A DNA stretch of 64,000 nt from Actinomadura coerulea (GCF_014208105.1 NZ_JACHMQ010000001.1:6262001-6326000); one strand, 5' to 3'; shown: positions 51,053 through 60,406, numbered from the stretch's first letter. A program made the numbers and translations. Notes: generated by a model not told the origin, from the letters alone.

Positions 51053-51415
51053 ATGGTGGAGACCGCTGAGGAAGCCGACCAGCGAGCCCGGGTGTTCTGG
51101 TCGATGCTGAGAGTCAGCACCGCGAAGCTTGCGATGGACGCGCAGGAGCAGACTCGCGATCCCGACGTGGACGACTGTTTCCTGTGGGAGGCCGGATATC
51201 CGGTTCTGTGGCGGAGTGAAGAGGCCGGGTGGGTCTCACCAGAACTGCGCTCGCGTCTTGACGTCCTCGACCACCTACTGGCTCAGCTCAGCGCCAACCG
51301 CGACGCATGGACCGACGAAGCGATCACGGCGATGCCGCTTTGGGAAGGTACGCGCCGTGCGGCACGGGACTGCCTTGCGCTCATGCCGGCAGCGCCGTGG
51401 GTCGCCGAGCCGTGA
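51053..51415 (+). CDS. Hypothetical 120-residue protein
   Basis: From the ATG at 51053 the product is helical and Trp-rich (VETAEEADQRARVFWSMLRVSTAKLAMDAQEQTRDPDVDDCFLWEAG). I recognise no family. The start is uncertain because no strong ribosome site is visible. It sits alone between the satellite and a small leftward gene. Confidence 0.55.
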   Translation: MVETAEEADQRARVFWSMLRVSTAKLAMDAQEQTRDPDVDDCFLWEAGYPVLWRSEEAGWVSPELRSRLDVLDHLLAQLSANRDAWTDEAITAMPLWEGTRRAARDCLALMPAAPWVAEP

Positions 51416-51622
51416 TGGCCGTCGTGACTGGCCTTGGAGCTCCACTGGAAGCCACGGGGCATGAATGATCTTGGTTCGTGCTGAGCGTGCGCGTTGACCC
51501 GGAGTGCAAGGACCGGGTCGGCAAGCCCGGACTGAGCGGCGAGATGGCGCTTGCGTCTTGAGGATGTGGGCCGTGGCTCATCGACCTCTGCCGCGCCCAC
51601 GGCCACCGGTGCGTCTTGCGCT

Positions 51623-51811
51623 TTATCGCTTCAATGCCCGGTAGCGGCGGAGTAGGTCGGTGACCTTCTGGTTGTCCGCATCGCCGTTGAGTTCGGTGAG
51701 CAGGTCGTCCGGACACAGCTCGTAGACGTCGCCCCACCACTTGCGCCGGCGGTTGTCCCAGATGCGGTAACCACCGGGCACGCCGCGAGCCACGTACCGC
51801 CGCCTAGCCAT
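51623..51811 (-). CDS. Small hypothetical protein
   Basis: About 62 residues: a basic Trp-rich start (ARRRYVARGVPGGYRIWDNRRRKWWGDVYEL), then a helical end (NQKVTDLLRRYRALKR). The pattern resembles small actinomycete accessory proteins. The start is unclear; an ATG at 51859 would add 16 residues. The function is unknown. Confidence 0.5.
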   Translation of the reverse strand: MARRRYVARGVPGGYRIWDNRRRKWWGDVYELCPDDLLTELNGDADNQKVTDLLRRYRALKR

Positions 51812-51911
51812 GTGCCGCCCGAGCGATGTCCACCGTCGCATGATCTCAGGGAGCAGCATCCCGGGAGGGCGCGTCCGAGCGGGGCCCCCGCGCTGATGCT
51901 CCCTCGGGCGG

Positions 51912-52155
51912 TTAGTCCTCGTCGGTGGCGGTCCAGTGTGGGCCGCACGGGCGCGGAAGTGTGCCGCGGGCGAGGATCTGTTCGTGGATCTGGTCCAGGG
52001 CGGTGTGGAGCGGTCCGAGCAGCGATGGGTCGAGTCCGTCGAAGAACATCCGCTTCACCAGCGCGGCGTGGCCTGGGGTGGCCCGGTGCAGGGCTTCCCG
52101 GCCCTGTGAGGTGAGGACCACGTCGGTTCCTCGGGCGTCGGTGCTCGATGGGCGG
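51912..52155 (-). pseudogene. MarR-family regulator, C-terminal fragment
   Basis: The remaining residues match the MarR wing and dimerisation helix (RRPSSTDARGTDVVLTSQGREAL ... LVKRMFFDGLDPSLLGPLHTALDQIHEQIL). The N-terminal helices and recognition helix are missing; the frame runs into unrelated sequence after about 52155. It abuts an SDR fragment head-to-head. Confidence 0.75.
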
Positions 52156-52159
52156 CGTG

Positions 52160-52363
52160 CGACCCGAGGGGCTGCGGGGGCTGGCGCCCGACGCCGCATC
52201 GGCCGACGGGCTCGCCCAGCAGCTGGGCAGTGCCCTGCCGCTCGGACGGCCCGGAGGACGTCCCGAGGAGGTGGCAGGCGCCGTGCTCTTCCTCGCCTCA
52301 GGCCAGAGCAGCTTCGTCACCGGCAGCGAGCTGTTCGTCGATGGTGGTGACGAGCAGCAGTAG
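52160..52363 (+). pseudogene. Short-chain dehydrogenase, C-terminal fragment
   Basis: Only the last 65 or so residues of an SDR remain (GLRGLAPDAASADGLAQQLG ... PEEVAGAVLFLASGQSSFVTGSELFVDGG). The Rossmann start and the catalytic Y-x-x-x-K are gone. With the MarR fragment it marks a deletion that joined two truncated genes. Confidence 0.78.
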
Positions 52364-52409
52364 TCCGCGCGCGGACGGGGACGGGGTGAGCGGCGGCGCC
52401 GAGAGGCGG

Positions 52410-53351
52410 TCAGCGGCCCAGTGCTCGGCGGAGTGTGAGGCCGTGGCGGGTCTTGAGGCGCCGCAGTTCCCAGAGGCTCACCATCGTGACCGACAGCGGG
52501 CCGCCGAGGATCACCGCGAGCCGCGCCGGTACCGGGAGGCCGTCGTAGTCGTGCGAGAACAGGTCCATGATCGCGAGTTCCCAGACCAGGACGGTCGCGA
52601 TGATCGGGGGCAGGACCTCGTGGATGTCGGCGGTCCGGAACACGTGCACCAGCGCGACGGCGGCGCCGCAGAACACGAACACGATCCCCCACAACGCCAC
52701 GAGGGCGATGATGATCATGACCAGGAGCTTCGCGTAGACGGCGGGGGACGGCTGCTCGTCGTCCCCGATGAGGCCGCCTTCCGGCATCACGGAGGTGAGC
52801 ACGACGAAGAACAGCACCGTGCCGACCAGCGCCAGCAGCGACCCGAGCGGCTTCAGCGTCCGCCGCAGGTACAGGGCCCGGGTGTGCGGACGGCTTCCGA
52901 GGATGAACGCGCCGACGACGATCGGGAACGTGGCCGGCAGCAGGGTCGCGGACATCACGATCTGGTCGGCCCGCTGATAGGCCAGGGACTGGGCGTCCGA
53001 GGCGACGCGGTACGACACCGTGATCCACGCCACCGCGATGAGACCGACCACCGCGCGCAGGACCTGGACCTTGCGCACCGCCGGATCGTCCACCCGGTCC
53101 GGCCGCGTCGGTCTGGCCACCTGGCGTCCGGCTATGACGGGGTTGAGCAGCCGGAACACCCGTCGCATGCGGGACGGCGGCCGCGGCGGCCCGGGGGGCG
53201 GTCCCCAGCCCGGCTGGGGGCCGCCGCCGTACTGCCATCCCGGCTGCGGGGGCCTGCCGGGCGGAACGCCCCGGCCCGGCGGCTGCGGCGGCCACGCCGG
53301 CGGCTGCGGTCCGCCGCCGTACGGTCCCCAGGGGCCTTGTCCAGCACTCAT
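52410..53351 (-). CDS. Proline-rich N-terminus membrane protein
   Basis: This is 313 residues. The first 60 are a disordered Pro/Gly/Gln-rich stretch (GPYGGGPQPPAWPPQPPGRG), cytosolic by the positive-inside rule. About five or six membrane segments follow (VLRAVVGLIAVAWITVSY, SATLLPATFPIVVGAFILG, LGSLLALVGTVLFFVVLTSV, LLVMIIIALVALWGIVFVFC, IIATVLVWELAIM). It belongs to the common actinomycete type of proline-rich-headed membrane proteins of unknown function. No enzymatic motif is seen. Confidence 0.8.
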   Translation of the reverse strand: MSAGQGPWGPYGGGPQPPAWPPQPPGRGVPPGRPPQPGWQYGGGPQPGWGPPPGPPRPPSRMRRVFRLLNPVIAGRQVARPTRPDRVDDPAVRKVQVLRAVVGLIAVAWITVSYRVASDAQSLAYQRADQIVMSATLLPATFPIVVGAFILGSRPHTRALYLRRTLKPLGSLLALVGTVLFFVVLTSVMPEGGLIGDDEQPSPAVYAKLLVMIIIALVALWGIVFVFCGAAVALVHVFRTADIHEVLPPIIATVLVWELAIMDLFSHDYDGLPVPARLAVILGGPLSVTMVSLWELRRLKTRHGLTLRRALGR

Positions 53352-53671
53352 CGACGTCCCCGCACTCTTGAGGATACGACCGGGCGCTCATCGTAACCGG
53401 GTGAAAACACATGGCAAGGGATGAAATCGCCGCCGTCGCGATGGCTTCCTCCGGAGGTGCGGGATCGGCTGCCGGAGCACGCTCCCCCGCACCTCAGCCC
53501 ATTTGACACCGCCAGGGTGGAAAAGGTTCGTGCGACCGTTTCTGCCACTCGTGCAAACGGACGAGACGGAGAGCTCGGCCAGGGATAACTTCGTTTGGAC
53601 ATCGACGGCCAGGGCGGCCGGGAGCCGCCGCCTGCGCCGGCCGGGCGTCGACGCTGCGCTGGGAGCGATTC
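53352..53671. other. Intergenic, no supported gene
   Basis: This divergent gap holds the promoters of the proline-rich membrane protein and the HExxxH protein. The stretch from about 53380 to 53420 is AT-richer. No conserved element is recognised. Confidence 0.5.
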
Positions 53672-54835
53672 GTGAAGCTGCGAGATGAGATCGAGACGGC
53701 CCTGCGAGGCTGGCACGCCTACGAGGCGGGCCGGGGGCCGGTGACCGTCATCGACTTCGACTGCGCGCCCACCGCCGCGCCCGTCGAGCCCGCGACCAGC
53801 CGTCTCGCGGTCTACCGGCGCTTGGCCGACCTGCGCGTTCGCACTGTCGAGGCGGGCGCCGACCGGCTCACCGCGCGCCTGACGGCTGATCTCGCCTATC
53901 TCGGCGCCCTCCTCGGGGAGCACCCGCCGCTGAGCGACTATGTTCAGGCGACCCAAGGGTGCGTCGCCACGGGTTGGCACGGCGACTACGTCGCCTACCG
54001 CGGTGACGAGGCCCGCCGGGCGCTCGGCGCCCTAGGGGTCGGGTGGGGTTCCGAGACCGTCCGGGAGTTGAGAGCGGTCGAGGGGCCGATCGAGGCAGGT
54101 GAGGCGCCGGACGCGATCCGGCAGGCCGCCGCGGACTACGAGACCGCCGTCCGGCAGGCCACCGGGAGCCGGGCGCCGTTCGACCTCACCATCGAGACCG
54201 CCGAGGTGGACGCCTACTGGGCGTACTGGCTGGACGGTTCCGGCGCCGATGTCCGGCTGCGACTCAACCTCCGCCGCGCCGGCTTCACCAAGGTCGCCGC
54301 CCGCCAGTTCGCCCTGCATGAGGTCCTCGGCCACGGCCTCCAGAGCGCGAGCTGGACGGCCCGTGCCGCCGCCTGGGAAGTCCCTTGGGCGCGCCTGATG
54401 TCGGTGCACGCGCCGCAACAGGTTCTGCTCGAAGGGCTCGCGCAGGCGCTCCCGCTGTTCATCGCCCCTGATGACGAGCTGATGGTCGCCCGCACCAAGT
54501 TCGACCACTACAACCAACTCGTACGCGCCGAGCTGCACATGGCCCTCGATCAGGGGGCCGGTATCAGCGAACTGGCAGAGCACGCTCGTTCGCGCATGCC
54601 CTGGACGACCGAGGCCGCCATCGCCGACGTTCTCACCGACAGGGGAGCCAATCCCCAACTCCGCTCATACCTGTGGGCCTATCCCGCTGGAATCGACTGG
54701 TTCGCCGATCTCGCCCAGGCAGACGAGGCCACCAGAACGGACGTCCTCCAAGCCGCCTACCGAGACCCGTTGACGCCCGCGGAACTGGCGGCGCTCTGGC
54801 CGTCGGGGCCCACCATCGGCGGCCGTCTCACCTGA
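53672..54835 (+). CDS. Putative HExxxH metalloprotein
   Basis: This is 387 residues from a GTG. The motif FALHEVLGHGLQSASW (near residue 215) gives H-E-x-x-x-H, a possible zinc site as in DUF885/DUF1704-type proteins. LLEGLAQALPLFIAP follows about 35 residues later and could supply a third ligand (Glu). The N-terminal half is helical. There is no signal peptide. The enzymatic role is inferred from the motif only. Confidence 0.7.
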   Translation: MKLRDEIETALRGWHAYEAGRGPVTVIDFDCAPTAAPVEPATSRLAVYRRLADLRVRTVEAGADRLTARLTADLAYLGALLGEHPPLSDYVQATQGCVATGWHGDYVAYRGDEARRALGALGVGWGSETVRELRAVEGPIEAGEAPDAIRQAAADYETAVRQATGSRAPFDLTIETAEVDAYWAYWLDGSGADVRLRLNLRRAGFTKVAARQFALHEVLGHGLQSASWTARAAAWEVPWARLMSVHAPQQVLLEGLAQALPLFIAPDDELMVARTKFDHYNQLVRAELHMALDQGAGISELAEHARSRMPWTTEAAIADVLTDRGANPQLRSYLWAYPAGIDWFADLAQADEATRTDVLQAAYRDPLTPAELAALWPSGPTIGGRLT

Positions 54836-55199
54836 GACACCGTCTCCCGGGACCTCACCTGGGCGGTGAACGCCTCGACCGCGTCGACGACCGCCTCGAA
54901 GCGGAGGGAGTGGTACAGGTCGAAGGCGTGCTGCCCGCCCCTCAGTTCGGCGTAGACGACGGGGGCGGTCGAGAGCTGGCGTAGCTGGTCGGTGAACTGC
55001 CGGGCGTCCGCCACGGGCACCAGCGGGTCCTTGTCGCCGTGCGCCACGAAGAAGGGCGGTGCGTCCGGGGTGATGTGGGCCAGCGGCGAGGACTCGGGCC
55101 CCTGGCCGAAATAGGGGCCGTACCAGCCGTTCAGATAGATGGCGCCGGTCACGGACGTGCCGGCGTTCTCGAAGCCCGGCTGGAAGGCGGGATCAGGCG
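54757..55199 (-). pseudogene. Alpha/beta-hydrolase esterase, C-terminal fragment
   Basis: The fragment carries AFQPGFENAGTSVTGAIYLNGWYG, PFFVAHGDKDPLVPV (acid residue region) and GGQHAFDLYHS (catalytic His). The nucleophile Ser (G-x-S-x-G) and the N-terminal half are missing. Homology stops at the end of the HxlR gene near 55199. Its last 79 bases overlap the upstream metalloprotein gene end. It looks like the tail of a hydrolase truncated by deletion. Confidence 0.75.
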
Positions 55200-55651
55200 G
55201 GACGTCGGACCGCGGTCGTGTCGCACGTCAGGGGCGAGCCGTTCGCCGACACCGGCTGGAGGTCGGGCACGCGGGCGCCGTCGTCGTCGACCAGGACGGA
55301 GTGCGCCTCGCCGGCCGTGAAGGCGTGGCGCTCGCCCCACTGCCGCAGCGTGACGATCACGGGGAAGAGGTCCTTGCCCGCGTCGGTGAGCGCGTAGAGG
55401 CGGCGCCTGCCCGAAGGGGCGTCGACCTGGGTGAGCAGGCCGTGGGCGGTGAGCTTGCGGAGCCGGTCGCTGAGGATGTTGCGGGCGATGCCGGTGCGCT
55501 GCTGGAAGTCGGTGAACGAGCGGGCGCCGTCCATCGCGTCGCGGATGATGAGCAGGCTCCAGCGGTCGCCGACCAGGTCGGCGGTGCGGGCGACCGGGCA
55601 GCCCGGGTCCGTCCACGCGGTGTTCTGCCCGCCGGTCTCGTCGCGCGCCAT
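55193..55651 (-). CDS. HxlR-family transcriptional regulator
   Basis: This is 152 residues. It has CPVARTADLVGDRWSLLIIRDAM, GARSFTDFQQRTGIARNILSDRL and RKLTAHGLLTQVDAPSGRRRLYALTDAGKDLFPVI, the complete winged helix of HxlR regulators with a Cys near residue 18. The C-terminal 30 residues may be altered by the junction with the esterase fragment. It is divergent from the MFS gene and probably represses it; a drug or metabolite signal is likely but unknown. Confidence 0.92.
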   Translation of the reverse strand: MARDETGGQNTAWTDPGCPVARTADLVGDRWSLLIIRDAMDGARSFTDFQQRTGIARNILSDRLRKLTAHGLLTQVDAPSGRRRLYALTDAGKDLFPVIVTLRQWGERHAFTAGEAHSVLVDDDGARVPDLQPVSANGSPLTCDTTAVRRPA

Positions 55652-55663
55652 CACCCCTCCATC

Positions 55664-55720
55664 GAGTTGCGTAATGAAACCATTCTGACCTACGCTCCGT
55701 TGAGTTGCAAAATGAAACCA
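55664..55720. promoter_or_regulatory. Direct-repeat operator between HxlR and MFS genes
   Basis: GAGTTGCGTAATGAAACCA (55664-55682) and GAGTTGCAAAATGAAACCA (55702-55720) are direct repeats 38 bases apart with two mismatches. They cover the divergent start regions and likely bind the HxlR protein. Confidence 0.7.
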
Positions 55721-55735
55721 ATGGAGGTGGGGCCG

Positions 55736-56929
55736 GTGCACTGGAGGACGAGGCTGCTGCTGGCGGCGGTGTGCGGGGTGGCGGTGGCGAGCGTCTACGC
55801 CGGGCAGCCGGTACTGGGCGTGATGGGAGGCGATCTGGGCGTTCCGGTCGACTCGCTCGGCTGGTTCGTGGCCGCCGGCCAGCTCGGCTATCTGGCCGGA
55901 CTGGTGCTGCTGGTGCCGTTGGGCGACATGCTCGACCGCAGGCGGTTGATCGCCGCGCACCTCGCCCTGGTGGCCGCGGGGACGGCGGTCACCGCGGTCG
56001 CCCCCGGCGCCTGGGCGGCGTTCTCCGGCCTGGCCGCGGCGGGCGTGTTCGCGGTGGTGGTGCAGACCGCCGTCGCGTACACGGCGTCGATCTCCCCGCC
56101 CGCCGAACGCGGGCGCAACCTCGGCATCGTGACCTCGGGCGTGGTGATCGGCATCCTCGGCGCGCGGATCGTCGCGGGAGTTCTCGCGGACGTATGGGGA
56201 TGGCGGAGCATCTACCTGGTCCTGGCGGCCCTCGCCGGGGTCCTCGCGCTGCTCAGCCTCACCTCGCTGCCCGCGGATGCCCGTACGGACACGGCACGGT
56301 ACGGGCAGGTCCTCCGGTCCCTCGGCGGGCTCTTCGTCCAGCCGGTGTTCCTCGGCCGCGGGCTGATCGCGTTCTTCCTGTTCGCGTCGTTCGGCACTCT
56401 GTGGAGCGGCATGGCCCTGCCCCTGGCCGGGGAGCCGTGGCACCTCACCGAAGCGCAGATCGGGCTCTTCGGCGTCGCCGGGCTCGCCGGAGCCCTGGGC
56501 GCCGCCCGGTCCGGACGCTGGGGCGACGCCGGGCACGCGCGCCTGGTCACCGGGATCGCCCTCGCGCTGCTCGTCGCCTCCTGGGCCGCGATCGGGCAGC
56601 TCCCGTGGTCGCTGCCGCTGCTGGTCCTCGGTGTGGTCCTTCTCGACTTCGCCGTCCAGGCCGTGCACGTCAGCAACCAGCACACGCTCACGACCGCCTA
56701 CCCCGACCGCACCAGCACGACCATCGGCGCCTACATGGTCTTCTACTCCCTCGGCTCGGCCCTGGGTGCGGCCGCGACCACGGCCCTGTTCGACGCCACC
56801 GGCTGGATCGGTCCAACCGTCCTCGGTACGACGCTCGCGCTCTGCGCCCTCGCCACCTGGGCCGTCACCCCCCGCGTGGCGGGACGCGCCGTCCGCCGTC
56901 CACGGCTCGCACAGGCGGAGAAGGTGTGA
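55736..56929 (+). CDS. MFS drug/metabolite exporter
   Basis: This is 397 residues with 12 predicted membrane helices. Motif A-like sequence VPLGDMLDRRRLIAAH lies after helix 2, and LGIVTSGVVIGILGARIVAGVLADVWGWRSIYL is the helix 4-5 signature of proton-driven exporters. The GTG at 55736 was chosen for GGAGG 8 bases upstream; the earlier ATGs at 55712 and 55721 overlap that site. Control by the divergent HxlR regulator is likely. Confidence 0.92.
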   Translation: MHWRTRLLLAAVCGVAVASVYAGQPVLGVMGGDLGVPVDSLGWFVAAGQLGYLAGLVLLVPLGDMLDRRRLIAAHLALVAAGTAVTAVAPGAWAAFSGLAAAGVFAVVVQTAVAYTASISPPAERGRNLGIVTSGVVIGILGARIVAGVLADVWGWRSIYLVLAALAGVLALLSLTSLPADARTDTARYGQVLRSLGGLFVQPVFLGRGLIAFFLFASFGTLWSGMALPLAGEPWHLTEAQIGLFGVAGLAGALGAARSGRWGDAGHARLVTGIALALLVASWAAIGQLPWSLPLLVLGVVLLDFAVQAVHVSNQHTLTTAYPDRTSTTIGAYMVFYSLGSALGAAATTALFDATGWIGPTVLGTTLALCALATWAVTPRVAGRAVRRPRLAQAEKV

Positions 56930-56977
56930 GCGCGTCCCCGGACGCCGTGTCCGGACGGCCGCGAGGCCGCCGAAGCG

Positions 56978-57529
56978 CTAGCGGCGGGCGTGGCGGATCT
57001 TCAGGCGGCCGAGGCCCATGGTGCCGGTGATCCGGATCTGGGGGCCGCCGGGCCCGGTGGGGCGGCGCGGCGTGTAGCGCGCGTCCTTCAGCCCGGTGTG
57101 CAGGCCCTCGATGTCGACGACCGCGTCGCGCGGCACGATGATCTTGGCCTGGCCGGTGCCGACCTGCAGTTCGATGTCGACGACCGGGTGCTCGATGATC
57201 GCTTTGGACAGGTCGAGCCGCACCCGTCCGAAGGCGGACTCGACCTTGAGGGAGCGCGGTACGCGCCAGGCGCCGCGGCGCTTGATCCGTCCGGTCGCGG
57301 CGCCGATCGTGGACGTGGGGCCGGTGTCCTCGTCCGGAAGCGCGGCCAGGGGCACCGCGAGGTCGCCGTGGGTCCTGGCGGTGAGGACCTGGTCCAGGCG
57401 CTCGTCCATCTCCTCGTGCGTGAGGTGCCCTGTGGCGTACGCGTCGCGCAGGCGCTGCGCGGCGGTGTCGCGGTCGTCGTCGCCTACGAGGCGTGCCAGA
57501 TCGTCCGGACGGGGGGTCACGGCCCTCAC
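56978..57529 (-). CDS. DUF1707 SHOCT-like protein
   Basis: This is 183 residues. The N-terminal DUF1707 (LVGDDDRDTAAQRLRDAYATGHLTHEEMDERLDQVLTARTHGDLAVPLAALP) is followed by a beta-helix region like YvqF/LiaF C-termini (ESAFGRVRLDLSKAIIEHPVVDIELQVGTGQAKIIVP). Such proteins are cytosolic and linked to cell-envelope responses in actinobacteria. The starts are GTG codons at 57529 or 57520. Confidence 0.9.
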   Translation of the reverse strand: MRAVTPRPDDLARLVGDDDRDTAAQRLRDAYATGHLTHEEMDERLDQVLTARTHGDLAVPLAALPDEDTGPTSTIGAATGRIKRRGAWRVPRSLKVESAFGRVRLDLSKAIIEHPVVDIELQVGTGQAKIIVPRDAVVDIEGLHTGLKDARYTPRRPTGPGGPQIRITGTMGLGRLKIRHARR

Positions 57530-57582
57530 TCTAGCGCCGTCCCCGCGCCGGAGACCTGACGGGCGGGGCCGCCCGCCGGGCG

Positions 57583-58215
57583 TCAGTGCGAGTAGGGCCC
57601 GGTGCGGGAGGTCAGGGCCCTGAGTGGCTTGCCGACGCCGAGGAACACGTGGCCCGTCATGCCGTTGATGACTCCGGCGGCGGAGGCGTACCAGGCGCAG
57701 ACGGCGGTGAGGACGCCGAGGTAGCCGCCGATCTTGATCGTGGTCTCGCTGGTGGAGAAGTTCCCGATGAACAAGATGATCTCCGTGGCCTCCAGGGCGA
57801 CGAACACCGCCAGGACGGCCTGGTTGACCTGGGTCGCCCAGAGCATCATGTAGGTGTTGAAGATCGCGAAAGCGAGGAAGATCCAGCCGAGGTCGTCGGC
57901 CTCCTGGGCGGGTGTCGCCTCACCGGCGAACAGGACGACGTACAGGCCCAGGCCGAGATAGAAGCCGCCGTAGGACGAGAAGGCCGTCGAGCAGAACACG
58001 TTGCGATTGCGGAACTCCCACATGCCGGCCAGGATCTGGACGAGGCCGCCGTAGGCGAGGGCGTAGCCCAGCCAGGCGTCGGTGCCGTCGGTCCACCCGG
58101 CGTTCTTGACGGACAGAAGGAACGTGGTCAGGGCGAAGGCCGCCAGTCCGAGCGGCGCCGGATCGGCGATCGCGGGCGGGGTCTGCGGGGCGGACTCTTG
58201 CTCGACGTGGGTCAT
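57583..58215 (-). CDS. GPR1/FUN34/SatP-family acetate transporter
   Basis: This is 210 residues with six membrane segments. The family mark ADPAPLGLAAFALTTFLLSVKNAGW is near the start, with GGLVQILAGMWEFRNRNVFCSTAFSSYGGFYL next. SatP-type proteins carry acetate and succinate. The ATG at 58215 has GAGGAGG upstream. It stands alone; its 280-base upstream gap is moderately AT-rich and holds the promoter. Confidence 0.93.
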   Translation of the reverse strand: MTHVEQESAPQTPPAIADPAPLGLAAFALTTFLLSVKNAGWTDGTDAWLGYALAYGGLVQILAGMWEFRNRNVFCSTAFSSYGGFYLGLGLYVVLFAGEATPAQEADDLGWIFLAFAIFNTYMMLWATQVNQAVLAVFVALEATEIILFIGNFSTSETTIKIGGYLGVLTAVCAWYASAAGVINGMTGHVFLGVGKPLRALTSRTGPYSH

Positions 58216-58499
58216 GGTGCCTCCTCGCTGGAGTCCCATCGCCCGTCCCGGATGGGACCGTTATCTCTTCGGCCCTGTTTCGGATCATAACGTCGCCCGC
58301 ACGTCAGGTCAGGTGCCCTTTCGCAGGGCAATTCTGACCTATCGGCATTAATCGCCGTCACCGGGCAGACGGGGGCGTTGTCGCGTCTCCTGAAATGGAA
58401 AGTACTTTGCTCGGTGCGAGAGGTCGGCGCGCCGAATGAGAATGGCCTCTTGATTTACCGGTCCGGAAAGCGGGCAAGCCTTGGTGAAGACGTTGCCGA

Positions 58500-59363
58500 C
58501 TACTTGACGACGGCGGGGCTGAAGGTGGGCGGGTCGCCGAGGTGCCCGCGGTGGGACCGGGGGCTGCTTCCGTCGACGTCCACCACGCCCAGTTCTGCGC
58601 CGAGCTCGGCACCGATGTGGACCTGACCGCTCCAGCGCATGAACTCCGGGTGCCGGGCGAGCGCGTCGATCACCCGTCCGCTGAACTCGGGGGACTCCGC
58701 TCCCGCGGCGAACGACCTGTACCGATCGGGGACGCCCTCGAAGAGCGCTCTGTTCCGTTCGGTCTTCAGCAGACCCATCCACAGGGAGATGACGGCGACG
58801 TTGTAGGGCTCGAAGTCGACCGCCATGTCGTGCGCCATCTTGTCGACGGCGGCCTTTCCCGCACCGTAGGCCGGGCCGTGCATGTAGCAGCGTCCTCCGA
58901 AGGAGGAGGTGTTGACGACGAGGCCCGCCTGGTTTCCGACCAGCAGCGGGGCGGCGTGGTAAGCGGCCACGTAGGCGGAGCGCATCCCCACGTCGAACAT
59001 GCTCTGGAGTGCCAGCGGCTTCTCCCAGAACGGCCCTTCGCGGGTGAGGCCGTCCGGGATCGTGAACGCGTTGTTGACGAGGATGTCGAGCCTGCCGTGC
59101 TCGCGCTCGACCCGCTCGAACAGGTCCGCGACCTGCGCGTCGTCGGAGTGGTCGCAGATCACGGGCACGCCCGTGCCGCCGCGGGCGCCGATCTCCTCGG
59201 CCGTGGCGAGGACCGTGCCGGGGAGGTCGGCGTCGCCCTCGGAACGGGTCCGGCCCGTCACGTACACCGTCGCACCGGTCGCGCCGAGGGCGAGCGCGAT
59301 GCCCTTCCCGGCCCCGCGGCTGGCGCCGGTCACCACGACGACCCGGTCCTCGGTAGGGCTCAC
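58500..59363 (-). CDS. Short-chain dehydrogenase/reductase
   Basis: This is 287 residues from the GTG at 59363, which overlaps the upstream hydrolase stop (GTGA). It has VVVVTGASRGAGKGIALAL (NAD(P) glycine motif), LDILVNNAF, VVNTSSFGG (Ser) and MHGPAYGAGKAAVDKMA (Tyr and Lys). The C-terminal extension (ESPEFSGRVIDALARHPEFMRWSGQVHIGAELG) resembles human DHRS1-like SDRs. It is co-transcribed with an epoxide hydrolase-like enzyme, so a joint catabolic or detoxifying step is likely; the substrate is unknown. Confidence 0.93.
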   Translation of the reverse strand: MSPTEDRVVVVTGASRGAGKGIALALGATGATVYVTGRTRSEGDADLPGTVLATAEEIGARGGTGVPVICDHSDDAQVADLFERVEREHGRLDILVNNAFTIPDGLTREGPFWEKPLALQSMFDVGMRSAYVAAYHAAPLLVGNQAGLVVNTSSFGGRCYMHGPAYGAGKAAVDKMAHDMAVDFEPYNVAVISLWMGLLKTERNRALFEGVPDRYRSFAAGAESPEFSGRVIDALARHPEFMRWSGQVHIGAELGAELGVVDVDGSSPRSHRGHLGDPPTFSPAVVK

Positions 59364-60328
59364 CTGTCGCTCCCCGCGAGGAATTCGAGCATCGCCGCCG
59401 TGGTCTCGGCGGGCCTCTCCATCTGCGTCATGTGGCCGGCCTGCTTGATCATCCGGACGCCGCGGACGTCGGCGTGGTGGTCGCCGAGCCTGCCCAAGGG
59501 ATCGTCGCCGTGCCAGCCTTCGAGGTCGGCGTCCTGCTCGCTGCCGATGAAGTAGAACGGGACGGGGTTCTTCCGGCCGCCGTAGGACTTGCGGTACTCC
59601 CAGGAAAGGTCCATGGCCCGGTACCAGTTGAGCCCGCCGGTGAAGCCGCTGCGGCTGTAGGCGTCGACGTAGAACTCCAGCTCCGGCTCGGTCAGCCACG
59701 TCCACGGGAGGGGCGGAGTCTCGGGGAGGGCGTCGATATAGGACGTGCCGGGAGGTTGCCGCCAGACGTCGAGGTAGTGGTAGTCGCTGGAAAGCGCGTA
59801 GAAGACCTTGCGCAGGAACTCGCGGGGCGCGGCGGCGAGGTCGCGGTCGGCGACTCCCGGCTCGACGAAGTAGTGGATGTGGTTGAAGTGCCGCTCGGCC
59901 TGGCGGGCGGCGAGCGTCAGCGGAGACTCGCGGCTCGGGGTGAAGAACGGGTTCTCCAGGCCGATGATCGCGGCGACGCGGTCCGGATGGTGGTGGGCGA
60001 GGTCGTAGGCGGCGAAGAGGCCGAAGTCCAGGCCGCTGAAGACGGCCCTCTCCTCGCCGAGGTGGTCGAGGAGGCCGGTCAGGTCGCCGACGATCCGGTC
60101 GACGTCGTACTCGCGGTGGTCCCGGGGGCCGCTGGTGTGCCCCATGCCGCGCATGTCGGGCGCGACGACGCGGAACCCCGCGCCGGCGATCGGCCCGATC
60201 TGGTGGCGCCAGCTGAACCAGATGTGCGGGAAGCCGTGCAGGAGGACGACGAGCGGCCCCTCGCCCTGCTCCACGTAGTGGACGTCCAGGCCGTTGATTC
60301 GCGCGTACCGATGACTCCAGCCCGCCAT
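59360..60328 (-). CDS. Epoxide hydrolase-like alpha/beta hydrolase
   Basis: This is 322 residues. It has VVLLHGFPHIWFSWRHQIGPI (HGFP oxyanion motif), the nucleophile region AVFSGLDFGLFAAYDLA with Asp in place of Ser (as in epoxide hydrolases and haloalkane dehalogenases), FYFIGSEQDADLEGW (acid region) and KQAGHMTQMERPAE (catalytic His). It is first in an operon with the SDR. It probably hydrolyses an epoxide; the substrate is unknown. Confidence 0.93.
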   Translation of the reverse strand: MAGWSHRYARINGLDVHYVEQGEGPLVVLLHGFPHIWFSWRHQIGPIAGAGFRVVAPDMRGMGHTSGPRDHREYDVDRIVGDLTGLLDHLGEERAVFSGLDFGLFAAYDLAHHHPDRVAAIIGLENPFFTPSRESPLTLAARQAERHFNHIHYFVEPGVADRDLAAAPREFLRKVFYALSSDYHYLDVWRQPPGTSYIDALPETPPLPWTWLTEPELEFYVDAYSRSGFTGGLNWYRAMDLSWEYRKSYGGRKNPVPFYFIGSEQDADLEGWHGDDPLGRLGDHHADVRGVRMIKQAGHMTQMERPAETTAAMLEFLAGSDR

Positions 60329-60406
60329 GCCGCGGTTCCTTCGGTTCGGGGAGCCGACCTTCGGACTGTGCAGGAAGACGCCTCCGCAGGCACCGGGATG
60401 TCCCGC

